NCBI GenBank assembly: GCA_016709865.1
Contig: JADJLX010000005.1
Span: forward strand, 1 to 64,000
DNA length: 64,000 bases
From: Bacteroidales bacterium
GTDB taxonomy: Bacteria > Bacteroidota > Bacteroidia > Bacteroidales > VadinHA17
Direction of reading: 5' to 3'
Below, piece after piece: positions 19,248 to 29,577 of this stretch; positions within the stretch are counted from its first letter, which is position 1, and each line of letters starts with the position of its first letter. The notes beneath the pieces were generated by a model. That model ran no database searches. It worked only from the letters and a program-made list of their open reading frames with translations, and was not told where the DNA came from. A program made the position numbers and the translations under genes.

Positions 19248-19808
19248 GTTAGGCGACGGAGTTTCTAAATCCCGGCAGATGAGCAGGATTTGTCACGATA
19301 CCGATAAACTGTCCCAATGTCCAAGTCCCGATAAGTGGGTGAGAGTTGTCCGTTAAGGTAAAATTAGATAAGAAGTGCAGGAATTATATAGAACACACGA
19401 AATATAATTTTCAAGATAAAATTCTCAAACGAAGACGGCATGGGGCGGAACGCAAACTCTGACGCCTAACGGCCAGCGGGTTAGGATTAGTTGACGTCTG
19501 CGTCGGGGTTGGCATGTGTTTTTGCACAGTCCCGATAAATGAGCAGGATTTGGCTGTCATGATAAAATGGTCACGATGGCTGAGTCCCGATAAACGGCGC
19601 AGATTGCTCCGGGTGCAAAAGTTGGCAGATGGCGATGCAAAAACCATGACAACAGCGCGTCGGCCGACAGCCCCGTAGACTTTGTCACGGATGCAGGATT
19701 GCTCCCGGAGCAAAAGCTTAATAAGTGTGTGAAATTTATGGTGATAGACGTTGGGGTTATGAAGGATTTGTCCGGGCTGGCGAAGGCAATTAAGCCTACC
19801 CGCTTGTT
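19248..19808. repeat. S+L boundary repeat 13 (type D)
   Basis: S is 19248-19470 (GTTAGGCGACGGAGTTT / CAAACTCTGACGCCTAAC). L is 19468-19808 (341 bp), arm CCAGCGGGTTAGG matched by CCTACCCGCTTG. The next cassette starts GTTAGCTGGCAGGGCAAA. Confidence 0.92.
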
Positions 19809-20315
19809 AGCTGGCAGGGCAAATGTCCGGGTGGAAGATATTCTCAAGTTGTGGCGTTTTAAAAGTCCCGGTGTAAGAAGTGGATTTGGCATTGATGTCA
19901 GAAGTAATCAAGCGGCGAGATGTCCAAATGCAAATGTTTTGGAATTCAAATAATCTCTAACAAAAATTAGAGTCTTTGGATAGTTGTGTGCTAGTATATG
20001 TAATAAGCGTTTTGGGAGTGTTTTTTGTAATTGTAATGTTTGGAAACGCTTATTACATGTACTAGGCCGGTTAGCTGCAGGGCAAATTTTGTGTTTGTCA
20101 TTTTGTAATAAATGCCTATACTTTAGCCGCCTGTTCGGCTTAGTGGCAGGGACGGGCCGGAAGGCTCTTTACGCAAAAACAATTTCAACTGCTTAAGAGA
20201 TTTTTATTTTGCGTAATGTGCCTGACGGCAGAAGGGACGGTTTGGCTATTTTTTCTGAGAAAGCCTTGAGCATAAAATAACAGGTCCTTTGAATTTTATT
20301 GTTCACTGGTTTAGA
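19809..20315. repeat. Long inverted repeat and associated element at start of a large cassette
   Basis: No gene. A near-perfect 22-bp inverted repeat pairs 19991-20012 (CTAGTATATGTAATAAGCG..) with 20044-20065 (21 of 22 matches). GTTAGCTGCAGGGCAAAT (20070) follows. Then comes a structured stretch (AGCCGCCTGTTCGGCTTAG, TTTACGCAAAA ... TTTTGCGTAATGTGCCTGAC) that recurs at 53.25-53.5 kb, also at the start of a large cassette. Confidence 0.75.
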
Positions 20316-21338
20316 TTAGTTGTTAAAATCAAATTTCAACAGATCATCTGGCTCAATCGCCTGCCTTGCTTTAGATGCTTTACTAACCGCTCCGAAAAAC
20401 CCGGCTTTGTTACTCATATTGCTGTATACAACGATTGGTTGAGCATAAATATCATCTTCAATAATTTCGTTTGTGAAAGATGATGTTATAAACGCAAACA
20501 GATCTTTTGAAATTGAGTATAGTTCTACCTCATATTCAGAAAAGTATTTCTTATTTGGGACTAATGCGTTGGCATCCTTTCTGACAGGAACTTCGATCTT
20601 TAAGCTATAATCTGACCCGTTGAAAACCTTATCTGAGAATACCCGCGGCTTCAGATCAGAACTACTGAATGGCTCCTTTATTGAGGTTCTGTAATCGGGC
20701 ATAAAGTTAAATACCGGATCACTCAGAGGGACCTGCTTTCTTTCCTCAGAATATAATGTATCGTATATGTTCCCATAACCGGGCATTGGAAAAGAGTATT
20801 GAGTAAGGTAATATATTGCCGATACAAGATAGAAATCGTTCGAAACTGGATGGTCGCTAAATGATATTGTGAAGCGATAAAAGTCTTCAGAAGAAGTAAT
20901 TTTGGTAGAATTTATCGAAGATATTGAAGCCGGAAGAGGTATAATTGTTGAGCCGCTTACTTCATCAAAACCGGAGGCGTCTACTTTAATTATAATTGAA
21001 TCGCCTGCTTCAGGTACTGCACTAAAAGAGTTTATCTTAAAAAATTGTCTGCCTGCTTCAAAGTTTACAGTAGTATCGAGACACAATACAGATCCTGTTT
21101 TATAAAGAGTTAGACGGGTTACACCAATTTTTTTTGATAACGGCCGAATGAGGTCCATTGGTTGAGATAGGGATATCTCTAGACCTTCACCCGAGAAGTA
21201 TGTGGCAAATGTTATTACTTTCTGAGCCGGAATTTCAGGTACGATATCAGATTTTCTCATTGAATAATCGGAGATAAGAAATTCACAGGAGTTAAGAAAA
21301 ATGGAAAAAACTAGTATGATTCTTATCACCCTCTTCAT
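20316..21338 (-). CDS. DUF4249 lipoprotein, partner of the TonB receptor
   Basis: 340 residues. Lipoprotein signal residues 1-18 (IFLNSC). The body has DUF4249 features: an N-terminal beta domain ('VTRLTLYKTGSVLCLDTTVNFEAGRQFF', 'AGDSIIIKVDASGFDEVSGSTIIP'), a middle domain describing a gain or loss of structure ('RFTISFSDHPVSNDFYLV') and a C-terminal 'VELYSISKDLFAF'. DUF4249 proteins are usually encoded directly after a TonB-dependent receptor. Here one base separates the receptor stop from this start. It probably acts as a surface-exposed accessory to the receptor; substrate unknown. Confidence 0.88.
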   Translation of the reverse strand: MKRVIRIILVFSIFLNSCEFLISDYSMRKSDIVPEIPAQKVITFATYFSGEGLEISLSQPMDLIRPLSKKIGVTRLTLYKTGSVLCLDTTVNFEAGRQFFKINSFSAVPEAGDSIIIKVDASGFDEVSGSTIIPLPASISSINSTKITSSEDFYRFTISFSDHPVSNDFYLVSAIYYLTQYSFPMPGYGNIYDTLYSEERKQVPLSDPVFNFMPDYRTSIKEPFSSSDLKPRVFSDKVFNGSDYSLKIEVPVRKDANALVPNKKYFSEYEVELYSISKDLFAFITSSFTNEIIEDDIYAQPIVVYSNMSNKAGFFGAVSKASKARQAIEPDDLLKFDFNN

Positions 21339-21339
21339 C

Positions 21340-23697
21340 TTAGTAGTTTAGTTTATATGATATTGAAGGAAGAATGCCAAAAAGGCTGGCATTATATACC
21401 GTACCTGATATTATTCCTCTGTAGTAGGTGTTTTTTCGGTTATAAGCATTAAAAACTGTAGCAGAAAACGTCTGTTCCATTTGAGGATGTTTACGAAGTT
21501 GTTTAGTGTATGTGATTCCTAAGTCCAATCGATGATACGGAGGCATTCGTGAGCCATTTTTTGTTTCAAAGATCTGTGATTGCGGTATGAAAAGCAATCT
21601 GCCGGAAGGACCCTGATGCGACATTATTGAAATCGGTTCTCTGTAATAAAGCGGGAAACTATATGGAGCACCTGTATTGAAAATCCAGTTAACTCCCAGC
21701 TTAAAATTCTGGTTGAGCTGATAGTTGGAAGTTAATGAAAACTCATGCCGTTTATCAAAAGAAGAATAGAATTCAATTCCATTATTAATGTTTTCAAATT
21801 TCCTTTTAGACCACGATAAGGTATATGATAACCATCCATTTAACTTACCGATTTTTTTGTGCAGGAAAAATTCTGAACCATAAGCATTACCTGATCCCAA
21901 ATCTACTTTCTCTTCCCAACCATTAACAGGTGAATTAATACTGGACCCTTCTTTGTACAATACCAGGTTATTCATTTCCTTATAGTATGTATTATATGAG
22001 AAGCTGTAAGCCTCATTCAATTTATACTCGGCTTCAAACCCATATTGGTAAGCTCTTTCAGGTGGTAAATTTCGGTTTGACGGAATCCATAAGTCAGTAG
22101 GTAATTCCAGAATTGAGGATCTAAGAAGGTGAAAATACTGATTTGACTTTAAGTAAAAGAATGTTAAAGAAGTATTAGGTATTGCTATTATTGTGCCGGA
22201 TAAACGGGGTTCAGGGAAAAGAAAATTACCATTGTCTGAATTTAAAGATGTTAGCCTTATGCCAATATTATATGAAAAAAACCTTGATACTTTGGAGTCA
22301 AACTCAAAATACCCGACCGATTCAACTAAGTCAATTGGTTTGTTTCCAAATGATTCACTTATTGTCTCTCCCGTCTCAATATTTTTATCGTAGAAAACAG
22401 ATTGTCCTGGTTTAAACCTGTGAAGTGTAGAACTTAAACCGAAGTAGAGGCGATTTGAACTTTTTGGAATAAACTGCCAGTCAGTTCTTGTGCCGAAATC
22501 ATTTATAAGTGATGTGAAGGAAAGTTCGGAGCGATATGTATTTTCACCTTCTTTGAATTTGTCATAGCTATGCCTATCGAGATAAAATTTCGAAACATAC
22601 AGAGAACTGCTGAAAGTAAGAGAAGGCCTCAGAATCTTATTCCATTTTGCCGAGATTATGTTATTACCCCATTTATAGCCTTCATCGCGACTCATCGTAC
22701 CAGAAATACCATTATTTGTGTATTCAAGAGACTTAGCGACATTGTAATACTTGTCTTTTGATGTAAAGAAGCTTATTGTAAGCTTATCACGTGGTGAGAT
22801 ATTATGTGTCACTTTCCCTGACAAGTCACCAAAGTAGTAACCTGTGCGCGGCTTTTTTGCGATCAGATTATATGGCAACATAAACAAATCAATCATTGAC
22901 CGGCGGGCAGCAAGGCTATATGTTGTCTTATTTTTAATTGGCCCTTCCATAATAATACTGCTGCTCATCAGACCAATTCCAATTTCCCTCTGGTGTTTAT
23001 ACTTATTTCCCTCTTTTAACGTAATATCAACAATTGATGACAATCTACCTCCATATCTTGCAGGCATGGCTCCTTTCATAAATCTGACGGACTGAATTGC
23101 TGATTCATTAATAACTGAAAAGAGGCCATAAAAATGTGAGTAGCTGTAAAGAGGAATATCATCAATGAGAATAAGATTCTGATCCTGATTCCCGCCTCTG
23201 ACTATTAACCCTGAGAATCCTGCCCATGTACTGTTTACACCGGGAAGCATTTGTATAGTCTTTAAAATATCGACTTCCCCGAGCATGGCAGGAGATAGTT
23301 TTATTTGTTTGATTGGAATGTCGGTTACTCCGAAATTTCTAAACCTTGTGCTTTCTGATTTGCTGGAAACAATTTTTACCTCATCAAGTTGATGACCCTG
23401 GATTAGTGTAACAAAAATGGAGGTATCCTTTTTTGAGGTAAAACTGATTTGTTTACTTGAATAACCTATATAAGATACAGTTAGATCGATGCTGCCTGGC
23501 AATAATGAAACACTAAAATAGCCTTCATTATCTGATACTGTGCCATTTTTATTGTCACTTGACAAAATATAGGCTCCTACTATTTTTTCTCCGTTAATTG
23601 AATCTCGGACAAAACCAGAAATCCTCACGGATTGAGAACTACTTACAAGAAAAACAGACAGTAAAACTGAAATTAAAGTAAAAAGTTTGAAATTCAT
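21340..23697 (-). CDS. TonB-dependent outer-membrane receptor with carboxypeptidase-like N-domain
   Basis: 785 residues. Signal peptide about 1-22. Carboxypeptidase-regulatory-like beta-sandwich about 25-105 ('ISGFVRDSINGEKIVGAYI', 'GTVSDNEGYFSVSLLPG'). Plug domain about 120-230 ('EVDILKTIQMLPGVNS', 'GLIVRGGNQDQNLILIDDIPLY', 'AMPARYGGRLSSIVDITLKEG'). The remainder is a 22-strand-type barrel ending ILPSISYKLNY. No SusD follows; the partner is DUF4249. It probably imports an unknown ligand using TonB energy. It is preceded by an intrinsic terminator (23712-23744), so it starts its own transcript. Confidence 0.92.
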   Translation of the reverse strand: MNFKLFTLISVLLSVFLVSSSQSVRISGFVRDSINGEKIVGAYILSSDNKNGTVSDNEGYFSVSLLPGSIDLTVSYIGYSSKQISFTSKKDTSIFVTLIQGHQLDEVKIVSSKSESTRFRNFGVTDIPIKQIKLSPAMLGEVDILKTIQMLPGVNSTWAGFSGLIVRGGNQDQNLILIDDIPLYSYSHFYGLFSVINESAIQSVRFMKGAMPARYGGRLSSIVDITLKEGNKYKHQREIGIGLMSSSIIMEGPIKNKTTYSLAARRSMIDLFMLPYNLIAKKPRTGYYFGDLSGKVTHNISPRDKLTISFFTSKDKYYNVAKSLEYTNNGISGTMSRDEGYKWGNNIISAKWNKILRPSLTFSSSLYVSKFYLDRHSYDKFKEGENTYRSELSFTSLINDFGTRTDWQFIPKSSNRLYFGLSSTLHRFKPGQSVFYDKNIETGETISESFGNKPIDLVESVGYFEFDSKVSRFFSYNIGIRLTSLNSDNGNFLFPEPRLSGTIIAIPNTSLTFFYLKSNQYFHLLRSSILELPTDLWIPSNRNLPPERAYQYGFEAEYKLNEAYSFSYNTYYKEMNNLVLYKEGSSINSPVNGWEEKVDLGSGNAYGSEFFLHKKIGKLNGWLSYTLSWSKRKFENINNGIEFYSSFDKRHEFSLTSNYQLNQNFKLGVNWIFNTGAPYSFPLYYREPISIMSHQGPSGRLLFIPQSQIFETKNGSRMPPYHRLDLGITYTKQLRKHPQMEQTFSATVFNAYNRKNTYYRGIISGTVYNASLFGILPSISYKLNY

Positions 23698-23711
23698 AAA
23701 TCAAAAATACA

Positions 23712-23744
23712 AAGCGTTTAGGGTTTATGCAACCCTAAACGCTT
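23712..23744 (-). terminator. Intrinsic terminator
   Basis: A perfect 14-bp stem AAGCGTTTAGGGTT / AACCCTAAACGCTT with a 5-base loop. On the minus strand it is followed by TGTATTTTTGA. It separates the upstream lipoprotein gene from the TonB receptor. Confidence 0.8.
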
Positions 23745-23761
23745 ATGATATTATTTAAATA

Positions 23762-25605
23762 TTAGTATGGTGGTTGTGTAGAAAATGTTACAATTATATT
23801 GTCCAATACCTGGGCTGAATAATCCTCAGGAAACCAATAAGCAACATAGGTTGAACCTAGGTTTTCAGTCCTATTTCTGATACTGAAATTCAAATCTATT
23901 GATGATGCAGCTTGAATGTCAACTGTACCAATCTTTATAGGAATTTTGGTACTAAAGCTTAGCCCTTTCCAGCCCTCAAGCCAATTTGGTGCATGATATT
24001 CTATGAAAGTAAAACTAAGCACCTGATGATAGAAATAATTATCCCAGTTTCCACCACTTAATGCATCCAGATTAAAACCGTATTGAGCCTGAGGATAATC
24101 ATAGCTTCTAGGAATAATTTCTTCAAATACCGTTATAAATTCTTCACGATAAATTATAATTGGTTGGGTAGAACTTGGAGTAGGTAAGTGTGCAAGGCTT
24201 ACTTTTACTTCTGGAGTTCCAAGATACCAATACTCAAACTCAGTTATATTATAGAAGTAAATATTTGTAAGGTACAAGTGTTCTGTATATGTACGATATG
24301 GATTATAAACAATATCTTCCAACGGTCCTGAATTTGTACTCCCATTATAAGCTCTGATACTATATTGATATTTTGCTCCTAATTCTTTTGTGGCAAAATC
24401 TGTATAGCTTCGGCTCCCAGCTGCCAAAGTTGCTATATCGAAAGGAAGATCCCCATTTCCCATTTTTCTTGCCTGAATCTTGAAACCAGAAATATTAATA
24501 TTTGTAGGATATACCCAGGTTAGGTGGATTTCATTTGGGCCATAAGCATTAATTGTCGAGTTTGTAGGTGCAGCAAGGCCAACATTTACTACATCAACAA
24601 TTATTGTAGGCGAGTAATATGAATACATTTCTGAAAAGTCGGGATTAATCCTTTTTGTCCTTAAGCGATAAATGTACTGATAACCAGGCACGATGCTGTC
24701 ATTATCAAAATATGTATCAGAACCATTAATAGCAAAAGTCTCATATACCAATTCCCAATAACCTGACACTTCTTTTTCTACCTGGATATAGTCATTATAC
24801 CCATACTCAGCTGGATAACTCCATGATATCATATTATAGCTATTCAAGTATTGACCTGCGACGTCATCAGGAGGATAGACTTCGTACGGGTCTAAACTCT
24901 TTGAAGTTTTCTTAGGTTTTGTAATAGTTTGACTTAATGAATTATCAAGGTTCGTATTCTTGTCATAACGTGGATCAATATCCCCATTTATGTCGGACCT
25001 TTCATTCAAATTGATTACTATCACCGGTACTTTAGGAAAGGTTTTTCCATCAATTATCCCCACTTCTCCTTTATCGTTGATTGTGGTAAGGATATTACTA
25101 TCATCATTATTAGTTTGTTCAAGAAAGCTACAATTGGGATGTCAGTATTAGCATCCCACTTATCTATATTGACAGGCATGGATAATTGTAGTTGTTTAAA
25201 GAGCAAGCCAAAAGATTCAAGTTTTTCTTGCTTCTCTTCAGCCGGCATTTGTAATTTAATGCCTTTAGCAATTTTCTTAGAGATTTTTTCACCTTTAATC
25301 TCTTTTTCTTTCAGGTTTTTAAAAATGACATCATAATCTCCATCAATTTTATTCAATAACTCTTGTTTCAGCATTATGCGAAAATCTAAATCCTGAAGCG
25401 CGTTTGCAGTACCAAAAGCCAATTGTTTTAATCCCTCATTGTATAATTTTGTAAGATTTTCAGGGGTATAGTCACCCCAGGAGTGAGATTTTATTTCTGT
25501 TTCACCAGAAAAAAGTTGTTGATCAGTCCCTTTAGTTTCAATCTCTTTCTCACATGATATTGAGAAAGAAATCAGAAGAAGCATAATTAGTTTAATCTTT
25601 TTCAT
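23762..25605 (-). pseudogene. Two-part lipoprotein with fibronectin-like domains, one frameshift
   Basis: Two overlapping frames appear to be one gene. The N-terminal part (25054-25605) has a lipoprotein signal (ISFSISCEKE) and a helical domain 'WGDYTPENLTKLYNEGLKQLAFGTANALQDLDFR'. It runs out of frame at 'IVAFLNK'. In the other frame the reading continues 'FLEQTNNDDSNILTTINDKG' into the C-terminal part (from GTG 25063), which has 'FPKVPVIVINLNERSD', then two fibronectin-III-like repeats and a C-terminal beta domain. The slip lies at about 25118-25130. From memory, whole-length homologues combine these parts. An assembly error or a genuine null allele are both possible. Confidence 0.75.
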
Positions 25606-25814
25606 TTTTGTAAGTTAAATTAGACATTGAAACAATTTTATAGCTATCTGTAACAATGTTAATTAGTTTCAACTCACTTACCAATACTGCAGTAGACGGA
25701 TAGCACATGGAACCGATGAATTGTATAACAACATGCTCCATTTGCAAAAAAATAGGATATTTGGAATATACATAGTTCTAGAAAATAAAGAAATTTAGCT
25801 GGATGGCACATATC

Positions 25815-26165
25815 CTATATGTCAAGAAGCATTAGATTATCTTTAAAAGTCTTTTTCTTTAATCTAGATAATGGTATAATCTGATTTAAATCTTTAAGAA
25901 TTATTCCTTTATTACAGAAACATTCAACAGATTTGCAATTAATGATGTAAGAATTGTGACATCTATAAAAAACTGGTTCTGGCAAGAATTTAAGATACCA
26001 TTTTAAATAGTGTGAAGTCTTTATGAGCTCCTTTGTATTTAGAAGAATAAAAGTTGATTTATTTTCTGCTTTTATATAAACAACTGTTTTCAGGTAAATA
26101 AATCTTGAACCTCTTAAAGTTGTGACTTCAAAACAATTCTGGTTTTGCAAGGAGTTTTGGTTCAT
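25815..26165 (-). CDS. Stand-alone LytTR DNA-binding protein
   Basis: 116 residues, no receiver domain or membrane segment. The LytTR fold covers nearly the whole length: 'RFIYLKTVVYIKAENKSTFILL', 'LKWYLKFLPEPVFYRCHNSYIIN', 'GIILKDLNQIIPLSRLKKKTF'. The 'F.RCH(N/R)S(Y/F)IIN' motif is the family signature. LytTR proteins bind direct repeats in promoters. It lies upstream of the lipoprotein/TonB genes in the same large cassette, with the same orientation, so local regulation is a reasonable inference. Confidence 0.9.
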   Translation of the reverse strand: MNQNSLQNQNCFEVTTLRGSRFIYLKTVVYIKAENKSTFILLNTKELIKTSHYLKWYLKFLPEPVFYRCHNSYIINCKSVECFCNKGIILKDLNQIIPLSRLKKKTFKDNLMLLDI

Positions 26166-27455
26166 AAAATCGGATTAATAATTAATACTTCTACTTAAAC
26201 ATTTATAAAAAGTGCTTCAAGAGCAGGATTAGACTAAATATAAAATCAAGGAAAACTGTCTTATAGGGAGCTGATTTGAAATATATTATTGAATTTATTT
26301 ATAAAGCTTCTGTAAATGTTTTGTTTGTGCCCAGTTGGTATGCTAAAAGAAGGATTTTGTTGATTTTTGTAATTGTAATTCAGTAACTTCGATTACTGCT
26401 TTAGCCTGTTGACCTGATGAGTAGGATTTAATGCAAGAAAGATTCTTTACTGGCCGAACATCGCTAAAATGTAACATTTATGCAAGCTTTCGCCCCGTCA
26501 GTCCCATCGGAAAAATGGCACTAACAAGACGAAACAGTAGCGATATAAACTTAATCATCAGCAATATATAAGATCAATATTTTTGCTGATATGCTTTTTT
26601 ATTGTGTTTTAAATGTTTTAAAACTGTCTAGTATTAATGTTCTAGGATTGCAACTCCAAGAAGTAACTAACATCGAATGTTGTATTTGCTGTTATGCATA
26701 AAATATGTGATGTAAAATGTCTGTTTTGTCGTTATAGATTTCATCTCTGTTGCTACGTGTCAAAAACAGTCATTTTGTGACATGAAAATTCGAGTTATTT
26801 TTGAGCATAAGAATAATATATATTCATTCTAAATAATTTAAGCATTTTGTAATGCTAAAACTCTATATTGCTACGTCTCAAAAAATGCCTTTTTGTGACA
26901 TGGGAAAATGAATTATTTTCAATTTTTCATGAAATACATATTCATTCTAAATAATATAGTGGAGAGAATCATGGTATTCCTTGAGGATATTAAGCCTCTC
27001 AATCGTCCAATGCATGGGTTGTTTAGTGTTGTAAGCTAAGAAGATAGGATGTATGCTGGCTATGTTGAATCATCGTCAAGTTGTACAGACATGAAGGTCT
27101 CGATAAACCGGGAAGGGATTAGCACGGTATAAAATAGTTGTCAAGGGTTGCCAAATTTCGGGAAAGAGGGCTGGTTTTGTCAAGATAGGATAAAGCTGTC
27201 AAGAGATGCCAAATCCTGGCAAGTGGGTAGTAGGATCTGCCATGATATGCTTAAATTGTCACGAGATGCCAAAGTCCCGGCAAGTGGGCAGGGTTTCTCA
27301 TGGTATGAAAGGTTGTCACGATGGCGGAGTGCGGGAGGGCTAAAAGCATGTGTTTTGAAGCGAAGGGACGGTTACAGGGAAGGGCTTCAAAACTCTTGCG
27401 CGCGCGTCGGAGGTCCAGGTGTAATGCGGGATTGGAGCAAATTTGCCTTGCAGCT
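26166..27455. other. 1.3-kb gene-free end of the large cassette
   Basis: No gene is supported. It contains a tandem repeat (two diverged copies starting TTGCTACGT at 26750 and 26868) and a stretch of GTCA-type motifs (27090-27320). A hairpin GTTTTGAAGC (27352-27361) / GCTTCAAAAC (27384-27393) follows, then GCAAATTTGCCTTGCAGCTAAC at the cassette end. The hairpin segment recurs at 57.1-57.3 kb. Confidence 0.65.
26750..26960. repeat. Diverged tandem repeat, period about 118 bp
   Basis: Both copies contain TTGCTACGT, AAAAA, TTTTGTGACATG and CATTCTAAATAAT in the same order; the second starts 118 bp after the first. There is no coding potential. Confidence 0.6.
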
Positions 27456-27802
27456 AACGGCTCGGTGGTTAGGATTAGTTGCCGTCTGTGTCGGGGTTGG
27501 CATGAGTTTTTGCATAGTCCCGATAGATGGGCAGGATTTGGATGTCACGATAAAGTTGTCAAGATGAGTGAGTCCCGATAAGTGAGCAGGATTTGTCACG
27601 GTATTACGAATTTGTCACGATGGTGATGCAAAAACCATGACAACAGAAGCGAGGGCCGGCAGCCCCATATACTTTGTCACGGAAGCAAGATTTGTCACGG
27701 TATGCAAAACTTGATAAGTGGGTGAAAATTATGGTGATAGACATTGGGGCAATTACGGATTGGTCCGGGCTGCCAAAGGCAATTAAGCCTACCATCCGGG
27801 TT
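27456..27802. repeat. L boundary repeat 14 (type A)
   Basis: L is 27456-27802 (347 bp), preceded by GCCTTGCAGCTAAC, the complement of the cassette start at 19806. Arms CGGTGGTTAGGATTAGTTGCC / GGCAATTAAGCCTACCATCC. The next cassette starts GTTATGTTTAGGCGGGG. Confidence 0.92.
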
Positions 27803-27850
27803 ATGTTTAGGCGGGGAATTAAAACTGTCCCGATAGCAGAAATAATCGTA

Positions 27851-28174
27851 TTAGGCAATAACAATACTATTATCCTCAAGTTCAACCTGCATTTTAATCT
27901 TTGCTTTAAGTGCTGAAAAGACTTTTAGTATTGTCGAAAGTGTCACGTTACCAGTATGATTCTCAAGTCTTGAGATTTGAGCTTTTTGAACACCAATGAG
28001 ATCTCCAAGTTGCTCCTGGGTTAATTTTCGATCAATCCTGGTTTGTTTGATAAGCTCTCCCAAAATATCCATCTGTAAATCATATTCATACTGGTCTCTC
28101 TTGGTTGTACCTTTTTTACCAAGGAATTCATCTTTTATTTCATCGAAGGAATATTTTTTCATTTTCGTTTCCAT
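27851..28174 (-). CDS. higA: HigA-like antitoxin (XRE family)
   Basis: 107 residues from ATG 28174; an upstream in-frame ATG would overlap the toxin gene. N-terminal segment 'YSFDEIKDEFLGKKGTTKRDQYEYDL' is typical of HigA partners in Bacteroidota. The helix-turn-helix follows ('IKQTRIDRKLTQEQLGDLIGVQKAQISRLENH', about 44-75) and a C-terminal strand 'AKIKMQVELEDN'. It lies 10 bp after the toxin, as is usual in HigBA (toxin first). The product should neutralise the toxin and repress the operon. Toxin-antitoxin cargo is a known stabiliser of integron cassette arrays. Confidence 0.88.
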   Translation of the reverse strand: METKMKKYSFDEIKDEFLGKKGTTKRDQYEYDLQMDILGELIKQTRIDRKLTQEQLGDLIGVQKAQISRLENHTGNVTLSTILKVFSALKAKIKMQVELEDNSIVIA

Positions 28175-28184
28175 AATCTTTGTT

Positions 28185-28523
28185 TTAAAAAGTTTCAAAA
28201 TACTTTCTCATCAGATTTCTCGCTTTCTCAATCTCCTGTTTTGGAACCTTATCAGTTTTCTTAATAAAACCGTGAGTGCAAACCACAAGAGTATTTCTAT
28301 TGTTTCTTTTATCCCAAAAGGCTAAAAGTCTGTGTTGTAAGTTTTTATATTTAGTTCTAAATTCCCAAATATCGTTGTCTATTTTTTTAAAAGTTGCTGG
28401 GTCATTGAATTTTTTTGATTTGTCAATAATGAAAAAAAGTTTGATACGAGCTTTTTCATCAATGCTCCAGAGAAATTCTAGGGCTTCGTCAAGTAACTCA
28501 ATTTCAAATCTGTCTTTAATCAT
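28185..28523 (-). CDS. higB: HigB-like mRNA interferase toxin
   Basis: 112 residues, soluble and basic. It matches the RelE-superfamily phage-derived Gp49-like/HigB group: 'ALEFLWSIDEKARIKLFFIIDKSKK', 'WEFRTKYKNLQHRLLAFWDKRNNRNTLVV', 'THGFIKKTDKVPKQEIEKARNLMRKYF'. The 'HGFxKKTxKxPxxEIxxA' stretch is the characteristic C-terminal motif. It is expected to cleave mRNA on the ribosome. It is the first gene of the two-gene cassette 27800-28676. Confidence 0.9.
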   Translation of the reverse strand: MIKDRFEIELLDEALEFLWSIDEKARIKLFFIIDKSKKFNDPATFKKIDNDIWEFRTKYKNLQHRLLAFWDKRNNRNTLVVCTHGFIKKTDKVPKQEIEKARNLMRKYFETF

Positions 28524-28586
28524 GGCACAAATATACGAAATGTTTCATTGCAACGAAACTTAATTTTAAAATTTAAATCCTCTTCG

Positions 28587-29012
28587 GTTATGTTTAGGCG
28601 GAATCTGTCACGACGAGTAAAAGCCTGATCTTAAGGCGAATTAGTCCCGGTTCGCGCAGCGCCGCTTAAATATAACGGCTCGGTGGTTGCGGTAGTAAAC
28701 GTTGGTGGCGCCGTCCGCCGTTACGTGTCTTGGTACTTTAGGTCGGATTAGTCCCGGCGGGCAAGCCACCATGGCGCAATTTTTGCCCGTCCCGGCAGAA
28801 GAGTGAAAATTGTCACGTCAAGATAAAACAAGCCAGCCGACCGAGCGTAGGGATGAGAAATTTGTAAAAGGGCAGAAATTTGTCATGATGATAAAATGAT
28901 CAAAAGAAAAAAAAGCGTTCGGGTCCCTAAATTACTTGCAGTTTTTGCTCGGCTGGCGTTCACGTCACCAGGCAAAAATTGTGACAAGTTTATTACCTCA
29001 ACCATCCGGGTT
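28587..29012. repeat. S+L boundary repeat 15 (long type B)
   Basis: S is 28587-28676 (GTTATGTTTAGGCGG / GCCGCTTAAATATAAC). L is 28674-29012 (339 bp), with the same extra internal segment as the copy at 2598. The next cassette starts GTTATAGTGCG. Confidence 0.92.
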
Positions 29013-29188
29013 ATAGTGCGTTTATTAATTAAAACTGTCCACCTGCGATGAAATTGTCATGGTAGCAGGATTGGTCTCGATTTCAGGATTGGTCACGGTA
29101 GCAGGATTAGTCACGGTATACAAAACTTGATAAGTGGGTGTAAATTATAGTGATAGGTATCTGGCTGTAGCTAATAATGATTAGATTT

Positions 29189-29560
29189 TCAATATTTTAA
29201 TTTGCTGCTTGTCAGAGCAACTGTTATCATGTTTGTTTTTTTATAAATCTTTAATTCTGTGTTTGAAACAAACTCTTCGGAAGGAACAGCGGATACACTA
29301 AAAGAAATCACTACATCGTCACTAAAATGATTTTCTGAATCCAGTTCAATATTTCTTTCCGAAGGTACTCCATCTCCATAGGTTTTGATCGTAACTTTGT
29401 CTCCGGTTGTTGAACCTTCGATAATTAAATGGACAGCTCCACCATTGTTTGTCCTTTCTAAATACCAGTCTGAGCGAGTAACTTCTAGAGTAGGGTCCTC
29501 ATCTTTGCTGCAGGATGCTAAGGCAATGAGCAAAAAGGTTAAATAGATATAGGTTTTCAT
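29189..29560 (-). CDS. Small hypothetical lipoprotein
   Basis: 123 residues. Lipoprotein signal residues 1-17 (LLIALASC). The mature part is one beta-rich domain ('WYLERTNNGGAVHLIIEGSTTGDKVTIKTYGDG', 'HFSDDVVISFSVSAVPSEEF'). No named family or catalytic motif is recognisable. It is preceded at 18 bp by the conserved GTTAAT/TTTAAC element. Sole gene of cassette 29010-29942; envelope location inferred. Confidence 0.75.
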   Translation of the reverse strand: MKTYIYLTFLLIALASCSKDEDPTLEVTRSDWYLERTNNGGAVHLIIEGSTTGDKVTIKTYGDGVPSERNIELDSENHFSDDVVISFSVSAVPSEEFVSNTELKIYKKTNMITVALTSSKLKY

Positions 29561-29577
29561 AGTTTTATTGTTTCTGT

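Noticed and set aside
21340..23697. Plus-strand frames inside the TonB receptor (e.g. near 22182 and 22844)
   Set aside because: Antisense shadows of a clear receptor gene.
20316..23697. A SusC/SusD polysaccharide utilisation locus
   Set aside because: The partner is DUF4249, not SusD, and there are no glycoside hydrolases nearby.
27456..27802. CRISPR array
   Set aside because: Repeats are about 300 bp, palindromic, far apart and separated by genes; no short regular repeat-spacer pattern or cas gene.
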